The notes beneath the pieces were generated by a model that saw only the letters and a list, made by a program, of their open reading frames with translations, searched no databases and was not told the origin of the DNA. The position numbers and the translations under genes are program-made. This document shows, piece after piece, positions 1-8,182 of a DNA stretch of 64,000 bases. The DNA is taken from positions 2,332,417 to 2,396,416 of the forward strand of contig NZ_CP136051.1 of NCBI RefSeq assembly GCF_032999765.1. The letters are read 5' to 3'. The stretch's first letter is position 1; each line of letters starts with the position of its first letter. Origin of the DNA: Imperialibacter roseus (lineage in GTDB: Bacteria > Bacteroidota > Bacteroidia > Cytophagales > Cyclobacteriaceae).

Positions 1-624
1 AAAATCGACGGCATGTTCCGTTAGCTGGGTGGTCAGCTGGCTTTGATCTTCCAACGTATCGATTATTGTTTCGTTTTCATACAAAGGAAGCGGCGGAAAA
101 TTGAATACCGTTCCTTGCCAGGGGTGATTAGGCCACATGTCGCCGGAGTAGGGAATGCCAAAGTACTCGTCAAAGCCCTGGCGTGTCGGCATGAACTCCG
201 GCTCATCGCCTAGGTGCCATTTGCCGTAGATAGCCGTTGCGTATCCCTCTGCCTTTAGCACTTCGGCAAGGGTTGTTTCGTCGGGGTTGAGACCGATTTT
301 CGATTCCGGCCCCAGGGCATTATGAATACTGACCCTGTTGGAATAGCAACCAGTGAGCAACGCAGCTCTGGAAGCTGAGCACACCGCCTGGGCGACATAG
401 AAGTTGGTCAGCTGGGCACCTTCCTTCGCCATTTGATCCAGATTGGGCGTGTTAAACCCTTTGGCGCCAAAAACACCCACATCGTTGTAGCCCTGGTCGT
501 CGGTGTAAATGATGACGATATTGGGCTTGGTAGGAGTCTCTTGTTCTTCAGTCTGGGGTTTGGTTTGGCAGGCGCTGAGAAGTAATAGGCCTGCTGCGAA
601 TAGGTAGGTGTTTTTCAATGCCAC
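1..624 (-). CDS. Arylsulfatase, lipoprotein (N-terminal part, runs off the window)
   Basis: Hydrolyses sulfate esters, probably on sulfated polysaccharides or glycans outside the inner membrane. About 208 codons are present; the C-terminus lies before position 1. The start is read as GTG at 624, with TTG at 618 as alternative; no in-frame ATG exists. The N-terminus is a lipoprotein signal ending LLLLSAC. It is followed by the alkaline-phosphatase-fold opening NIVIIYTDDQG (metal-binding Asp pair) and CSASR near 370-385, the C-x-A-x-R motif in which Cys is converted to formylglycine. GKWHLG follows as expected for the S1 sulfatase family. Family assignment is firm; the substrate is not readable. 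Confidence 0.93.
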   Translation of the reverse strand, partial: MALKNTYLFAAGLLLLSACQTKPQTEEQETPTKPNIVIIYTDDQGYNDVGVFGAKGFNTPNLDQMAKEGAQLTNFYVAQAVCSASRAALLTGCYSNRVSIHNALGPESKIGLNPDETTLAEVLKAEGYATAIYGKWHLGDEPEFMPTRQGFDEYFGIPYSGDMWPNHPWQGTVFNFPPLPLYENETIIDTLEDQSQLTTQLTEHAVDF

Positions 625-717
625 AACTAGGTTTTTTTTGTTCGAAGTCTTTCAACGAAGTCAAAGTAATGAAAAATGAATGAAGTTTATTCTGCTTTGT
701 GATGGGCGATAATAGAA

Positions 718-741
718 AAGGTCTGTCGGGGGACAGACCTT
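718..741 (-). terminator. Hairpin with T-tract (minus strand)
   Basis: A perfect 10-bp stem AAGGTCTGTC/GACAGACCTT closes a 4-nt loop. Read on the minus strand it is followed by TTTTC, so it looks like an intrinsic terminator. It is a near copy of the hairpin at 810-833, with compensatory base changes in the stem. Confidence 0.6.
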
Positions 742-755
742 GGCGAAGTGGTAGT

Positions 756-783
756 GGTGCCCACAGCATTAGCTGGTGGCACC
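756..783. other. Inverted repeat between two terminator-like hairpins
   Basis: GGTGCCCACAGC and GCTGGTGGCACC flank the loop ATTA: twelve positions per arm with two central mismatches. It sits between the two terminator-like stems and could be the body of a small minus-strand transcript ending at the 718-741 hairpin. Function is unknown. Confidence 0.45.
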
Positions 784-809
784 AAACTCATGTTGAATTG
801 CCATTAAAA

Positions 810-833
810 AAGGCCTGCCGGGGGACAGGCCTT
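810..833 (-). terminator. Rho-independent terminator of the MBL-fold gene
   Basis: The stem AAGGCCTG/CAGGCCTT, partly extended inward by one C-G pair, lies 36 nt past the stop of the minus-strand gene at 870-1622. On that strand it runs into a T-tract (CCTTTTTTAA), the classic intrinsic terminator layout. Confidence 0.75.
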
Positions 834-869
834 GGTGATGTTATAAAAGCTGGAAAGGCTTAATGTCAA

Positions 870-1622
870 TTACTGCGCTGGATACCACTGTCTCAGTCTT
901 ACGTCAACTTTACTGGCTCCTTTATTTACTAATGATTTGAACTTCTCAACATCACTCAATCCGCCTTGTCCACGGTAATGATAAGGATATACGATGCCAG
1001 GCTTGAAGTCGATCACTGCACTGGCGGCCGCATCCACGTCCATGGTATAGGGGAGGTTCATGCAAACGAAGGCCACATCGATGCCTTTCAGGGTGCGCAT
1101 TTCGGGTATGTCGGATGTGTCGCCGGACAGGTAAACATTCTTGCCACCGAAATTGACGATGTAGCCATTGCCCCTGCCTTTGGTATGGCGGGAGTCAGCG
1201 CTTTCGGGTAGGTTGTACATCGGAATGGCTTTGATATTGAGCCCTATTTGGTCAGTGCTTTGGCCATTGCCAATGATCACCAATTGGCTTTTGTTTTTCT
1301 CGGCGATTTGGTCAGCGACGGCTTGTGGCACTACAATCTTCGCTTTGGAAAGATCCAGCCCGTCCAGTGTCTCCTGGTTCAGGTGGTCGCCGTGGATGTC
1401 TGTAATAAGGATCAGGTCAGGAGCGGGGAGGCCTTTGAACAGGTCAGCGCCGCCATAAGGGTCGACAAACACTGTCAGGTTATTCCATTGGAATGCTACA
1501 GTTCCATGGGTAATGGGGGTGATGGTCAGGTCTCCTTTGCTGGTTTTGATTTTGTCGCCCTGGCTGAATGCCAAGACAGGGATAAGCAGCAAAGAGAAAG
1601 CGTAGGTAAATATCTTTTTCAT
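870..1622 (-). CDS. Secreted MBL-fold metal-dependent hydrolase (UlaG-like)
   Basis: A 250-aa metallo-beta-lactamase-fold protein with a signal peptide (MKKIFTYAFSLLLIPVLAFSQG), so periplasmic or exported. The metal-binding loop near residues 75-80 reads TDIHGDHLN; the usual first His of HxHxDH is Asp here. Later metal ligands fit the GDTSD segment near residue 167 and PYHYRGQGG near residue 215. The overall pattern (V.DP..., H.DH, SGD, YPYH) fits the COG2220/UlaG-like branch rather than beta-lactamases. The substrate is unknown. It is transcribed alone, with a terminator just downstream. Confidence 0.85.
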   Translation of the reverse strand: MKKIFTYAFSLLLIPVLAFSQGDKIKTSKGDLTITPITHGTVAFQWNNLTVFVDPYGGADLFKGLPAPDLILITDIHGDHLNQETLDGLDLSKAKIVVPQAVADQIAEKNKSQLVIIGNGQSTDQIGLNIKAIPMYNLPESADSRHTKGRGNGYIVNFGGKNVYLSGDTSDIPEMRTLKGIDVAFVCMNLPYTMDVDAAASAVIDFKPGIVYPYHYRGQGGLSDVEKFKSLVNKGASKVDVRLRQWYPAQ

Positions 1623-1687
1623 AGTTTTTGGTTTTATACTCCTTAGAACTGGTTGAAGACGCTATATGTTTTAGCAAAAATCCATAT

Positions 1688-1918
1688 TTAGCGTAAAGTA
1701 ATTTTAGTGAGATAATGGGAGTTATCAAAGGTAAGTTTGATGATATACGACTTGTCTGACGAGCGAAATTTAATAGTGAGGCGTAGCTTTTCACTAGCTA
1801 TAGTATTTCTAGGCAGTGCATTAAACGGCTCTTCTAAAAGGTACTTTCTTCTCATGTAAAACCTGTCGATTTTATATATGCCCTTTGGAGTTTCAAGTAT
1901 TGCGCTTATTCGTCTCAT
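1688..1918 (-). CDS. Doubtful small ORF (76 aa)
   Basis: A 76-codon frame starting inside the degenerate end of the repeat array. The product is basic, with alternating hydrophobic and polar residues near its C-terminus (KLRLTIKF, YIIKLTF) that could form beta strands. There is no signal peptide and no family I recognise. It may be a chance frame in AT-rich spacer DNA, or the remnant of a lost gene. Confidence 0.2.
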   Translation of the reverse strand: MRRISAILETPKGIYKIDRFYMRRKYLLEEPFNALPRNTIASEKLRLTIKFRSSDKSYIIKLTFDNSHYLTKITLR

Positions 1919-2058
1919 GTATTGCTGTTATCCGCCTCGTGTTAAGCGCTTATGAGGGGGTGAGACAAGCGCTTAACAGGTACCGGGATAAGCGCTTATC
2001 ACATAGGGAGACAAGCGCTTATGAGGTACCCACGCAAGCGCTTATCATTTCACGAGAG
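1900..2058. repeat. Array of 22/23-bp units each led by palindrome AAGCGCTT
   Basis: Five exact copies of AAGCGCTT start at 1944, 1967, 1990, 2013 and 2036, a constant 23-bp period. Each is followed by A and usually T (AAGCGCTTAT), then about 13 variable bases. Two decayed units precede them in 22-bp steps at 1900 (TTGCGCTTAT) and 1922 (TTGCTGTTAT). Units one and three share the tail GAGAC; units two and four share AGGTACC at the same offset, suggesting a 46-bp higher-order duplication. A period of 23 is not a multiple of three, so this is not a protein repeat. The AANCGNTT core resembles LacI-family operator centres; iteron-like or structural roles are alternatives. Confidence 0.85.
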
Positions 2059-2159
2059 GCGACTTTCGTGTAAAACACCGTTTCTGGTATTTTGAAGTAG
2101 TTTTTGCAGTTGCCAGTTGCACTCGCAATGTACCTGTCCATTCTTTCACCGCCGAGGCA

Positions 2160-4244
2160 TCATTTCTTATAACTCAAACCTTCATCATAGTTAAACAAGG
2201 CGTAACCATCTGCTTCCAGGTAGCCCGGAACGTCCTCCAGGTTGTTCTCGACTGCTTCGTCAGAAACTGGTGTTGAAAAGGGCATTTTACCTGCTGGGTT
2301 AAACTTGCCTGTGATCACATCCAGTAGAGCTTCCGGTGTGGTGCCGAAGGTGGCAAAAACACCGACTACGTTCCCCTTGTTGGTATCATTGTAGATTTCA
2401 TCTATCACCCAGGGATTCGTATAGTCAATTACCAAAATGGTAGGAACAGTGCCAATCACTTCCTTGATGTGGCCTACATCAATTCCTTTCTTTGAAAGTG
2501 AAACTGAAATGGGTGCTCCGTCCGAGTTGAAGACTGAGTTAGAAGGAATGATCCACTGTATGGCCAGGTCAGCTTCCGCAAGTGTTGTCACAAATTCTAC
2601 TTCATGATTGCCGTCTGCTTCCATCATAAAGTTGGTCGATCCTTCTTCTTCGCCGCGGCCTGGCGACTGTAGGGTTTCTACATATATTTTTGTGCCTGCC
2701 TTAACAGGAAGTGTGCTGTTCTCGTTGCGAAGCATCACGATCGATTTTCTTAACGCCACCGCAGCTTTTTCTCTGAAGCGATCGCTGCCTACTGTTGCCT
2801 CTGCTGCGGCGACATCTACATACGGGTTTTCAAATAAGCCCAATGTGAATTTCTCTTTTAGCAGTAGAAGTACTGAGTTGTCGATCAAACTCATGTCTAC
2901 CATCCCCTTATTGATGACTTCCAGCAGGTCGGCAGGATCCGAAACTCCTGAAATGATATTTGAACCGGCTTCCAATGCTTTTTTGTATCTCTCATGAATA
3001 GAAAGATCTTCCACTCCCCACACCATGCGTGTGATTGGGCCGGTGTCGGTATTGATGATGCCGGAAAATCCCATTTTCTCTCTTAACACACCTGTTATCA
3101 CCGCTTTGTTGTACGAATAGCCTACTTCTTCAAATTCGGTACCCTTGGGCAGCGAATAATACGGCATAATAGCTGAAGTGCCGGCGTCTATGGCTGCCTG
3201 AAAGGGCAGGAGGTTGTCATAAAATCTGCCACCAGGGTATACTTGTTCTTTCCCCCAGTCGAAGTGAGAATCCTGGCCGCCCTTGCCTGATCCACCGCCT
3301 GGAAAATGCTTCATGGTCAGTGCGATGGAATTGGTATCCAACTTTGTTCCCTGAAAGCCAATCACTATCTCTTTGATCACCTGTGCGACCCATTCAGGGT
3401 TTTCGCCGAAAGTACCATCGACCCTCGACCACCGAGGCTCGGTGGACAAATCAGCCATATACATGTATCCCTTTCTAATCCCGGCTGCCAGCCATTCCTG
3501 GCGTGAGTCACTGGCAAATTCACGGATCAGGGCCAGGTCACGTGTAGCAGATAGGCCAAGCTCACCAGGCCAGGCAGTAAAAACGGAGGCGTTGAGTGCC
3601 GTACCGACCGATGCGTTGCTTGAAATGTGATTACGGGGATTGGAGGTAATGATGGCCAGAATACCTAGTGGCTCACTCTCACAAAGCTCCTGAAGCTTAT
3701 TGTTCCATTCGGCGATCACTCCGGCACTTTCATTAAGTCGCAGGATAAAATGGCGGTTATGAAATTCCTTTATCCGTTGAGTTGTGCTGGTGACTTCGTT
3801 CATGGCGCCAATAAAATTGCCTGCACCAGCAGGTCGGTCATCTTTTACCTGCCCTTCGTCCAGGTCACTTGCCTGGTATTTTCCTTCGGAAATCTTAGCC
3901 TTCCGACTCCCGAGCATACTCAATGAGTTGATCGCCATAAAGCCTGCCTTTTCTTCCACCGACATTTTAGCAAGCAAATCCAGGCTTCTTTCTTCAGGCG
4001 TTAATCGCCAGTCTTCGTATTTGTCGAGTGTGCCGTTTTTATTAAGGTCTTTGAACTGAAAGCCATCCACTTCTATCAATTGAGCTGATCGGGTGCCTAG
4101 CTTGGGTTGAACAAAGCTGCTTTTCTCAGTACAGGACGCTAATAAAAATGTGGCCAGCCCAAGTAAGACTGAAGTGCTGGAAGCTACTGCTCCCACATCG
4201 AACCTTATCGAAGTTTTTCGAATTAAAGCGTTGATTGATTTCAT
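2160..4244 (-). CDS. Glycoside hydrolase family 3 lipoprotein (beta-glucosidase-like)
   Basis: A 694-aa exported glycosidase that probably releases terminal beta-linked sugars by a retaining mechanism. The signal segment ends LLASC near residue 38, a lipobox. An EF-hand-like calcium loop, DLNKNGTLDKYE (about 66-77), precedes the catalytic barrel, as in many Bacteroidota GH3 enzymes. KHFPGGG near residue 311 is the GH3 substrate-binding signature, and the nucleophile is probably the Asp of INTDTG near residue 398. The C-terminal GH3 sandwich domain begins around IVMLRNENSTLP. The sugar specificity cannot be read. The nearby AraC-family regulator (4397-5548, same strand) may control it. Confidence 0.9.
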   Translation of the reverse strand: MKSINALIRKTSIRFDVGAVASSTSVLLGLATFLLASCTEKSSFVQPKLGTRSAQLIEVDGFQFKDLNKNGTLDKYEDWRLTPEERSLDLLAKMSVEEKAGFMAINSLSMLGSRKAKISEGKYQASDLDEGQVKDDRPAGAGNFIGAMNEVTSTTQRIKEFHNRHFILRLNESAGVIAEWNNKLQELCESEPLGILAIITSNPRNHISSNASVGTALNASVFTAWPGELGLSATRDLALIREFASDSRQEWLAAGIRKGYMYMADLSTEPRWSRVDGTFGENPEWVAQVIKEIVIGFQGTKLDTNSIALTMKHFPGGGSGKGGQDSHFDWGKEQVYPGGRFYDNLLPFQAAIDAGTSAIMPYYSLPKGTEFEEVGYSYNKAVITGVLREKMGFSGIINTDTGPITRMVWGVEDLSIHERYKKALEAGSNIISGVSDPADLLEVINKGMVDMSLIDNSVLLLLKEKFTLGLFENPYVDVAAAEATVGSDRFREKAAVALRKSIVMLRNENSTLPVKAGTKIYVETLQSPGRGEEEGSTNFMMEADGNHEVEFVTTLAEADLAIQWIIPSNSVFNSDGAPISVSLSKKGIDVGHIKEVIGTVPTILVIDYTNPWVIDEIYNDTNKGNVVGVFATFGTTPEALLDVITGKFNPAGKMPFSTPVSDEAVENNLEDVPGYLEADGYALFNYDEGLSYKK

Positions 4245-4309
4245 AAATGCGAGTGGTGTATGATTGAACGATAAGTACCATCCCTCCGTGTTGCGGGAAG
4301 GAGATCAAT

Positions 4310-4317
4310 CAAATTTA
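4310..4317 (-). promoter_or_regulatory. Candidate -7 box of the GH3 gene
   Basis: On the minus strand this reads TAAATTTG, an exact match to the Bacteroidota -7 consensus TAnnTTTG, about 66 bp upstream of the GH3 start. No good -33 TTG stands at the usual distance, so the call is tentative. Confidence 0.3.
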
Positions 4318-4396
4318 TTCAGCAAAAATGTGGAAGGCGTACTAATGGATAAGTTGGTACTAGTAGTTGCTGAAGGATATCACTTGAGAGGGCGGG

Positions 4397-5548
4397 CTAA
4401 CTGATTGACTGGCTGCGCCGATTGGTTGCCGGCTCAAGGCGTTGCTTAAATTCGGTCGGGGTGAATCCCGTTTCGTCTTTGAAGATACGGTTGAACGACG
4501 TCTTGGCATTGAACCCACATTCCATAGCTATTCCAAGTACCGAGTAATGGTCGAAGGATGGGTCGGCCAGCATCTTTTTTGCTTCTCCCACCCGAAACTC
4601 GTTGATGAACTTATAGAAATTCTTTTTTTGGCCGGTGTTGATCACGTGCGACAATTTGTGCCTGGAAATAGCCAGATCGTCGGCCATCATCTGCAGGTTG
4701 TAGTCTGGGTTACGGTAAGGTTTTTTGTCAACCAGGTAATTGGTCACCAACAAGGAGAGTTCATTCATCTGTTCGTCAGATAGAGGACTTCCAACGGCTT
4801 TTGATGCTGGTTCGCCGGGAGATACTTTTTGCAGAATCGGTTTCAGGTTTGGTCGTTCCTTGGAATAAATGGCAGATTGATTGATCCCGAAGTAGACCAT
4901 AATAAAAGTGAAAACAGTCAGGTTCAAAGACAGCGTTGTGTATGGCACAAGCGCTAAACCCAATATATTGTTAATAAAAAAACTAAAGAAGCTGGCCATG
5001 AACACTATCAGAAATAGGGACAATACAAAAATCAGCCAATTCAGCGAGTTTTTGCTGGAGTAATTAGAAAAGTAAAGGGGCATCTTCTTTCGATGCTTAA
5101 CGATCAATTGCAAGCCCAGCAACCAGTAAGTAAAGGCTGAAATAATCAACAATGTATAATATACTTTATTGAAGAGGTATTGAGGGTTCTCTACTAAATC
5201 TGGGCTGCTGGAAATTGGCACTACATGAATGGTAGAGCGATGGATAGCTACCAGTAGGAAGGGTATCAAATGAATGAGCTGGCTGGGTTTGAGCCGAAAA
5301 TCTTCTATGGTGAGCGAACCAACGTAGAGATAAAGCAGTGGGCCTGTGAGGAACATCAGTGGGAATATCCCCGGTTTGAAATACTCCACCACCTGAAACG
5401 GAAGCAGGGAGGCCCCCATAAATATAGCAATCACCGCCATCCAAATTGTTAGGAAAGTAAAGCTCAGGTGTCCCGGGCGTTTTGTTAAAAAAACAAGAAC
5501 ACCAAAAACCGATTGAACAAATCCAATGATATTGACTGTGTCAGACAT
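4397..5548 (-). CDS. AraC-family regulator with N-terminal membrane domain
   Basis: A 383-aa regulator. The N-terminal half carries about six to seven hydrophobic segments and probably acts as a membrane sensor. The C-terminal ~100 residues form the AraC/HTH_18 double helix-turn-helix (LAISRHKLSHVIN, then ECGFNAKTSFNRIFKDETG, the recognition segment). ATG at 5548 gives an N-terminus typical of the family (MSDTVNIIGFVQSVFGVLVF); an upstream GTG at 5647 would add 33 residues and is less likely. It lies upstream of and on the same strand as the GH3 gene, which may be its target. The ligand is unknown. Confidence 0.85.
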   Translation of the reverse strand: MSDTVNIIGFVQSVFGVLVFLTKRPGHLSFTFLTIWMAVIAIFMGASLLPFQVVEYFKPGIFPLMFLTGPLLYLYVGSLTIEDFRLKPSQLIHLIPFLLVAIHRSTIHVVPISSSPDLVENPQYLFNKVYYTLLIISAFTYWLLGLQLIVKHRKKMPLYFSNYSSKNSLNWLIFVLSLFLIVFMASFFSFFINNILGLALVPYTTLSLNLTVFTFIMVYFGINQSAIYSKERPNLKPILQKVSPGEPASKAVGSPLSDEQMNELSLLVTNYLVDKKPYRNPDYNLQMMADDLAISRHKLSHVINTGQKKNFYKFINEFRVGEAKKMLADPSFDHYSVLGIAMECGFNAKTSFNRIFKDETGFTPTEFKQRLEPATNRRSQSIS

Positions 5549-5736
5549 CACGTATTTTTGAATAGGTTGGTAAACTTGGCTTAATCTAATGCTTTCCTGA
5601 AAAGGGGAAAAGTAACCCATCAAGAACTTAAACAAGCCCCTAACCACTGGTGCTGTAATAAGCAGTTTGTGACTTTTCTCCTCTGCGATGTATCTAACAG
5701 GTAATTGAACAGAATCTTAACTTAACACACAAAAAA

Positions 5737-6105
5737 ATGGATTTAATCAGAAAATTATTTGAGGCAGTGATTTGGCTTGGCTTCTTTGCCACTGTGTTCT
5801 TTGCTTACTACTACTACCTCAAGTTCAGAAACAGCGAAAAGATGCTTCTGATAGAAAAAGGCACCGACATATCCGAAGTGTATAAAAAGAGGGAAGTGCA
5901 TTTTCCCTGGTTCATACTTGGCTACACTATATTGGGATGCTCGTTGGGATTTGCACTGGGCCTTGCTATTTTTCTTTACCTTAAGCAAACACAGGCAAAT
6001 TTTCACAGCGATATTCTTCCATTCCTGTCTTTACCGCTAATGTTTCTGTTTGGGGCCATCGGGTTAATTGCCGGTAATAACATTGAAAGGAAGAAAAGGC
6101 AATAG
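5737..6105 (+). CDS. DUF6249 family membrane protein
   Basis: A 122-aa protein with an N-terminal membrane helix (about 8-28), a short polar stretch with EKMLLIEKGTD, and two more membrane helices (about 55-80 and 90-112). This layout is typical of DUF6249 proteins found beside ECF sigma factors in Bacteroidota. Its stop directly abuts the ATG of the sigma factor gene at 6106, so the two are co-transcribed and probably translationally coupled. Its role is unknown; it may sense or report a membrane state to the sigma/anti-sigma pair. Confidence 0.75.
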   Translation: MDLIRKLFEAVIWLGFFATVFFAYYYYLKFRNSEKMLLIEKGTDISEVYKKREVHFPWFILGYTILGCSLGFALGLAIFLYLKQTQANFHSDILPFLSLPLMFLFGAIGLIAGNNIERKKRQ

Positions 6106-6666
6106 ATGGACGAATTCTATCTTCAGAAGGTGCTCAACGGTGATACAGCAGCATTCAAGTATTTTGTCACCACTTACAAGACATACGCTTTTTCGATGGC
6201 ATATACCATTCTGAAAAGCCAATACATGGCGGAAGAAGCAGTACAAGAATCATTTATCAAAGCCTTTCAGAAATTGAACACCTTCCGAAGGGAGGCACAG
6301 TTTAAAACATGGTTGGGCCGCATTGTCATCAACGAGTCGTTGCGAAAGACAAAGCCTTCAAAGAGCCAGGACACGGTAACTATTGATGACCTGTCGGATG
6401 TCGAGATGGTTCAGGTCGAAAACACCTTGCAGTTGGTTGTGCAGAATGACCAGAGCAGGTGCATTTCTATGGCGCTGGAAAAATTGCCGACAGAGTATGC
6501 CCTGGCATTGGAGTTGTTCTATTTACAGGAGAACAGCATCAATGAAATCAGAACAATGACGGGATGGTCGGAATCTAAAGTGAAAATGCTGCTACTTAGA
6601 GGGAAAAAAGCCTTCTATGTTCATTTGAATAAGCTGTTAAAATCCGAAACAAGAGAGCTGCTATGA
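6106..6666 (+). CDS. ECF-type RNA polymerase sigma factor
   Basis: A 186-aa sigma-70 family factor with only regions 2 and 4. Region 2 includes the core-binding and -10 recognition helices (AEEAVQESFIKAFQKLNTF, then FKTWLGRIVINESLRK). Region 4 is seen in EYALALELFYLQENS and the helix-turn-helix that ends with SESKVKMLLLRGKKAF. It directs polymerase to a small, probably stress-linked regulon. It follows the DUF6249 gene with no gap and overlaps the next gene by ATGA, a tight three-gene operon in which the third product is the likely anti-sigma factor. Confidence 0.9.
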   Translation: MDEFYLQKVLNGDTAAFKYFVTTYKTYAFSMAYTILKSQYMAEEAVQESFIKAFQKLNTFRREAQFKTWLGRIVINESLRKTKPSKSQDTVTIDDLSDVEMVQVENTLQLVVQNDQSRCISMALEKLPTEYALALELFYLQENSINEIRTMTGWSESKVKMLLLRGKKAFYVHLNKLLKSETRELL

Positions 6667-7016
6667 CAACAGATAACGACAAATTCAAACAGTTGCTGGC
6701 CAAAAAAGACTTGCCTGTGCTTGACGACAACTTTGAAGAAATGGTCATGGATCAGATTCTCAAAGAAGAGTTACGAAGCTCAATTGCCGGGCAATACGTG
6801 AGAAAGATGTATGTTTTTTTTGGTGCCGGATTCGTACTTGGCCTGGTCGCTATGTTTTCAATTTCTAATGTGGTATTTTCCTGGGGAGAGTGGGAGGTGA
6901 CCATCCCGCCGGTTGTGCTGCAGGTTCCCTTCGTTTTGCTTTTATTGTTTCTAATCGATCGCATCTACAAAGCCCGCAGGTTGAGCCGGGGTGAGACGGA
7001 TGCACTTGATGATTAG
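6663..7016 (+). CDS. Membrane protein, candidate anti-sigma factor
   Basis: A 117-aa protein. The first ~45 residues are polar and would be cytoplasmic; they are followed by two membrane helices (about 46-66 and 80-100). It overlaps the ECF sigma gene by 4 bp. Position and topology suggest an anti-sigma factor holding the sigma factor at the membrane. It lacks the HxxxCxxC zinc motif of classical ZAS anti-sigma factors, so this role is inferred from context only. Confidence 0.6.
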   Translation: MTTDNDKFKQLLAKKDLPVLDDNFEEMVMDQILKEELRSSIAGQYVRKMYVFFGAGFVLGLVAMFSISNVVFSWGEWEVTIPPVVLQVPFVLLLLFLIDRIYKARRLSRGETDALDD

Positions 7017-7271
7017 TTATGCTCTCTCAAAGTAACCGCAGTAATGCTACGCTACCGACAAACACCTGAAAAACTCACCAGGTCAGTGAAATACCGTGGT
7101 TTACTTATCCTGTCATAATGGTCAGCGCTATCCCAGGCTGCTTCTCTGAGTTCTTCGTTTCCGGGTGAGCACTGTATTAGTGACAAGAAAAAACGGCAGT
7201 CGCCCATTAAAAAACACAAACTGTTTTAAATTGTAGCCAACTTTTTAATACATCAACTTTTTGATCAACTA

Positions 7272-8120
7272 ATGTCATTTTCCGAATCAGTTTCCAGCAC
7301 ACAGTCATCTCCCCAATCAGTCATCAGCGATAAAACACTCCAATGGACAAAGACCCTGCTCGTCACCATGGTGTGGGTCAGCGCAGGACTTTTTGGTCTT
7401 TATATCCTGGCCTTCTACGCTGCTCCGCTGGCCGGAGGTAACCTGGCAAAATGGAACGACCTGCTCCCCAATCTTTACCGGGAAGGTGACACTGCAGCTA
7501 CTTCTGGTATTGGCCTACACTTTGCCGCAGGGGGAATCATTCTCATTCTCGGAAGTATTCAACTGATTGATGCTGTCAGAAATAGTTACCCGGCAGTTCA
7601 TCGTTGGGTTGGCCGTGTGTATGTTGTCGCTTGTCTGCTTGCTGCCGTCGGCGGGCTGACTTTCATCTTCGTGAAGGGCACCATTGGCGGTACGGTGATG
7701 GACATCGGCTTCGGCCTCTACGGAGTGCTCATGTTCATTGCCGGAATCAAAACTTACCAACATGCAGCTGCCCGCCGCATCAACCTTCACCGGGTATGGG
7801 CTTTGCGGCTCTACGCCCTGGCCATCGGCTCCTGGCTTTACAGGATGGACTACGGCTTTTGGTTCTCCTTTACCGATCGCCTTGGGCATACCGAGCATTT
7901 CACTGGATTATTCGACAGGGTGATGGCTTTCTTCTTCTACTTGCCAAACCTGCTGGTGGTGGAGCTTTTCGTGCGTTCTCAAAAAGCCAACAGAACGGCC
8001 TTGTACAACTATGGTGTTGCTTTCATTCTGCTGCTTACCACAGGGTTTTTAGGGCTGGGTACTTATTATTTCACCAAGATGTACTGGGGGCCGGCGATTG
8101 TTGGGTGGTTGATGGGTTGA
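7272..8120 (+). CDS. DUF2306 membrane protein
   Basis: A 282-aa protein with seven or so hydrophobic helices, matching the DUF2306 family of predicted inner-membrane proteins. Conserved-looking features include HFAAGGIILILGSIQL, VHRWVGRVYV and INLHRVWALRLYALAIG, with histidines at helix ends that could bind a metal or haem; this is speculation. The start ATG at 7272 gives a cytoplasmic N-terminus. The function is unknown. The next gene follows closely but differs in base composition and is probably separate. Confidence 0.75.
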   Translation: MSFSESVSSTQSSPQSVISDKTLQWTKTLLVTMVWVSAGLFGLYILAFYAAPLAGGNLAKWNDLLPNLYREGDTAATSGIGLHFAAGGIILILGSIQLIDAVRNSYPAVHRWVGRVYVVACLLAAVGGLTFIFVKGTIGGTVMDIGFGLYGVLMFIAGIKTYQHAAARRINLHRVWALRLYALAIGSWLYRMDYGFWFSFTDRLGHTEHFTGLFDRVMAFFFYLPNLLVVELFVRSQKANRTALYNYGVAFILLLTTGFLGLGTYYFTKMYWGPAIVGWLMG

Positions 8121-8182
8121 TGTCAGCTAGGGTTGGTAATTTTTTTAATAACTTGGGGGTTGTACAAGCTCTTTATTTGGCT

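Larger units (their letters stand above)
1623..2159. other. 537-bp intergenic region
   Basis: No recognisable gene. The AT-rich left half (1640-1890) holds only a doubtful 76-codon minus-strand frame. The right half holds the 22/23-bp repeat array, followed by a short inverted repeat CACGA...TCGTG at 2051-2070. Confidence 0.7.

Noticed and set aside
966-1646. Antisense ORFs opposite the MBL-fold gene
   Set aside because: Plus-strand frames over a well-supported minus-strand gene, with no family features.
1900-2062. CRISPR array
   Set aside because: The conserved part of each unit is only about 10 bp and palindromic, spacers are ~13 bp and share motifs between alternate units, and no cas gene is nearby.
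7604-8182. Long upstream extension of the beta-helix gene
   Set aside because: The frame is open but lies over the DUF2306 gene in another frame, reads as low-quality protein, and precedes a clear signal peptide that begins at 8183.
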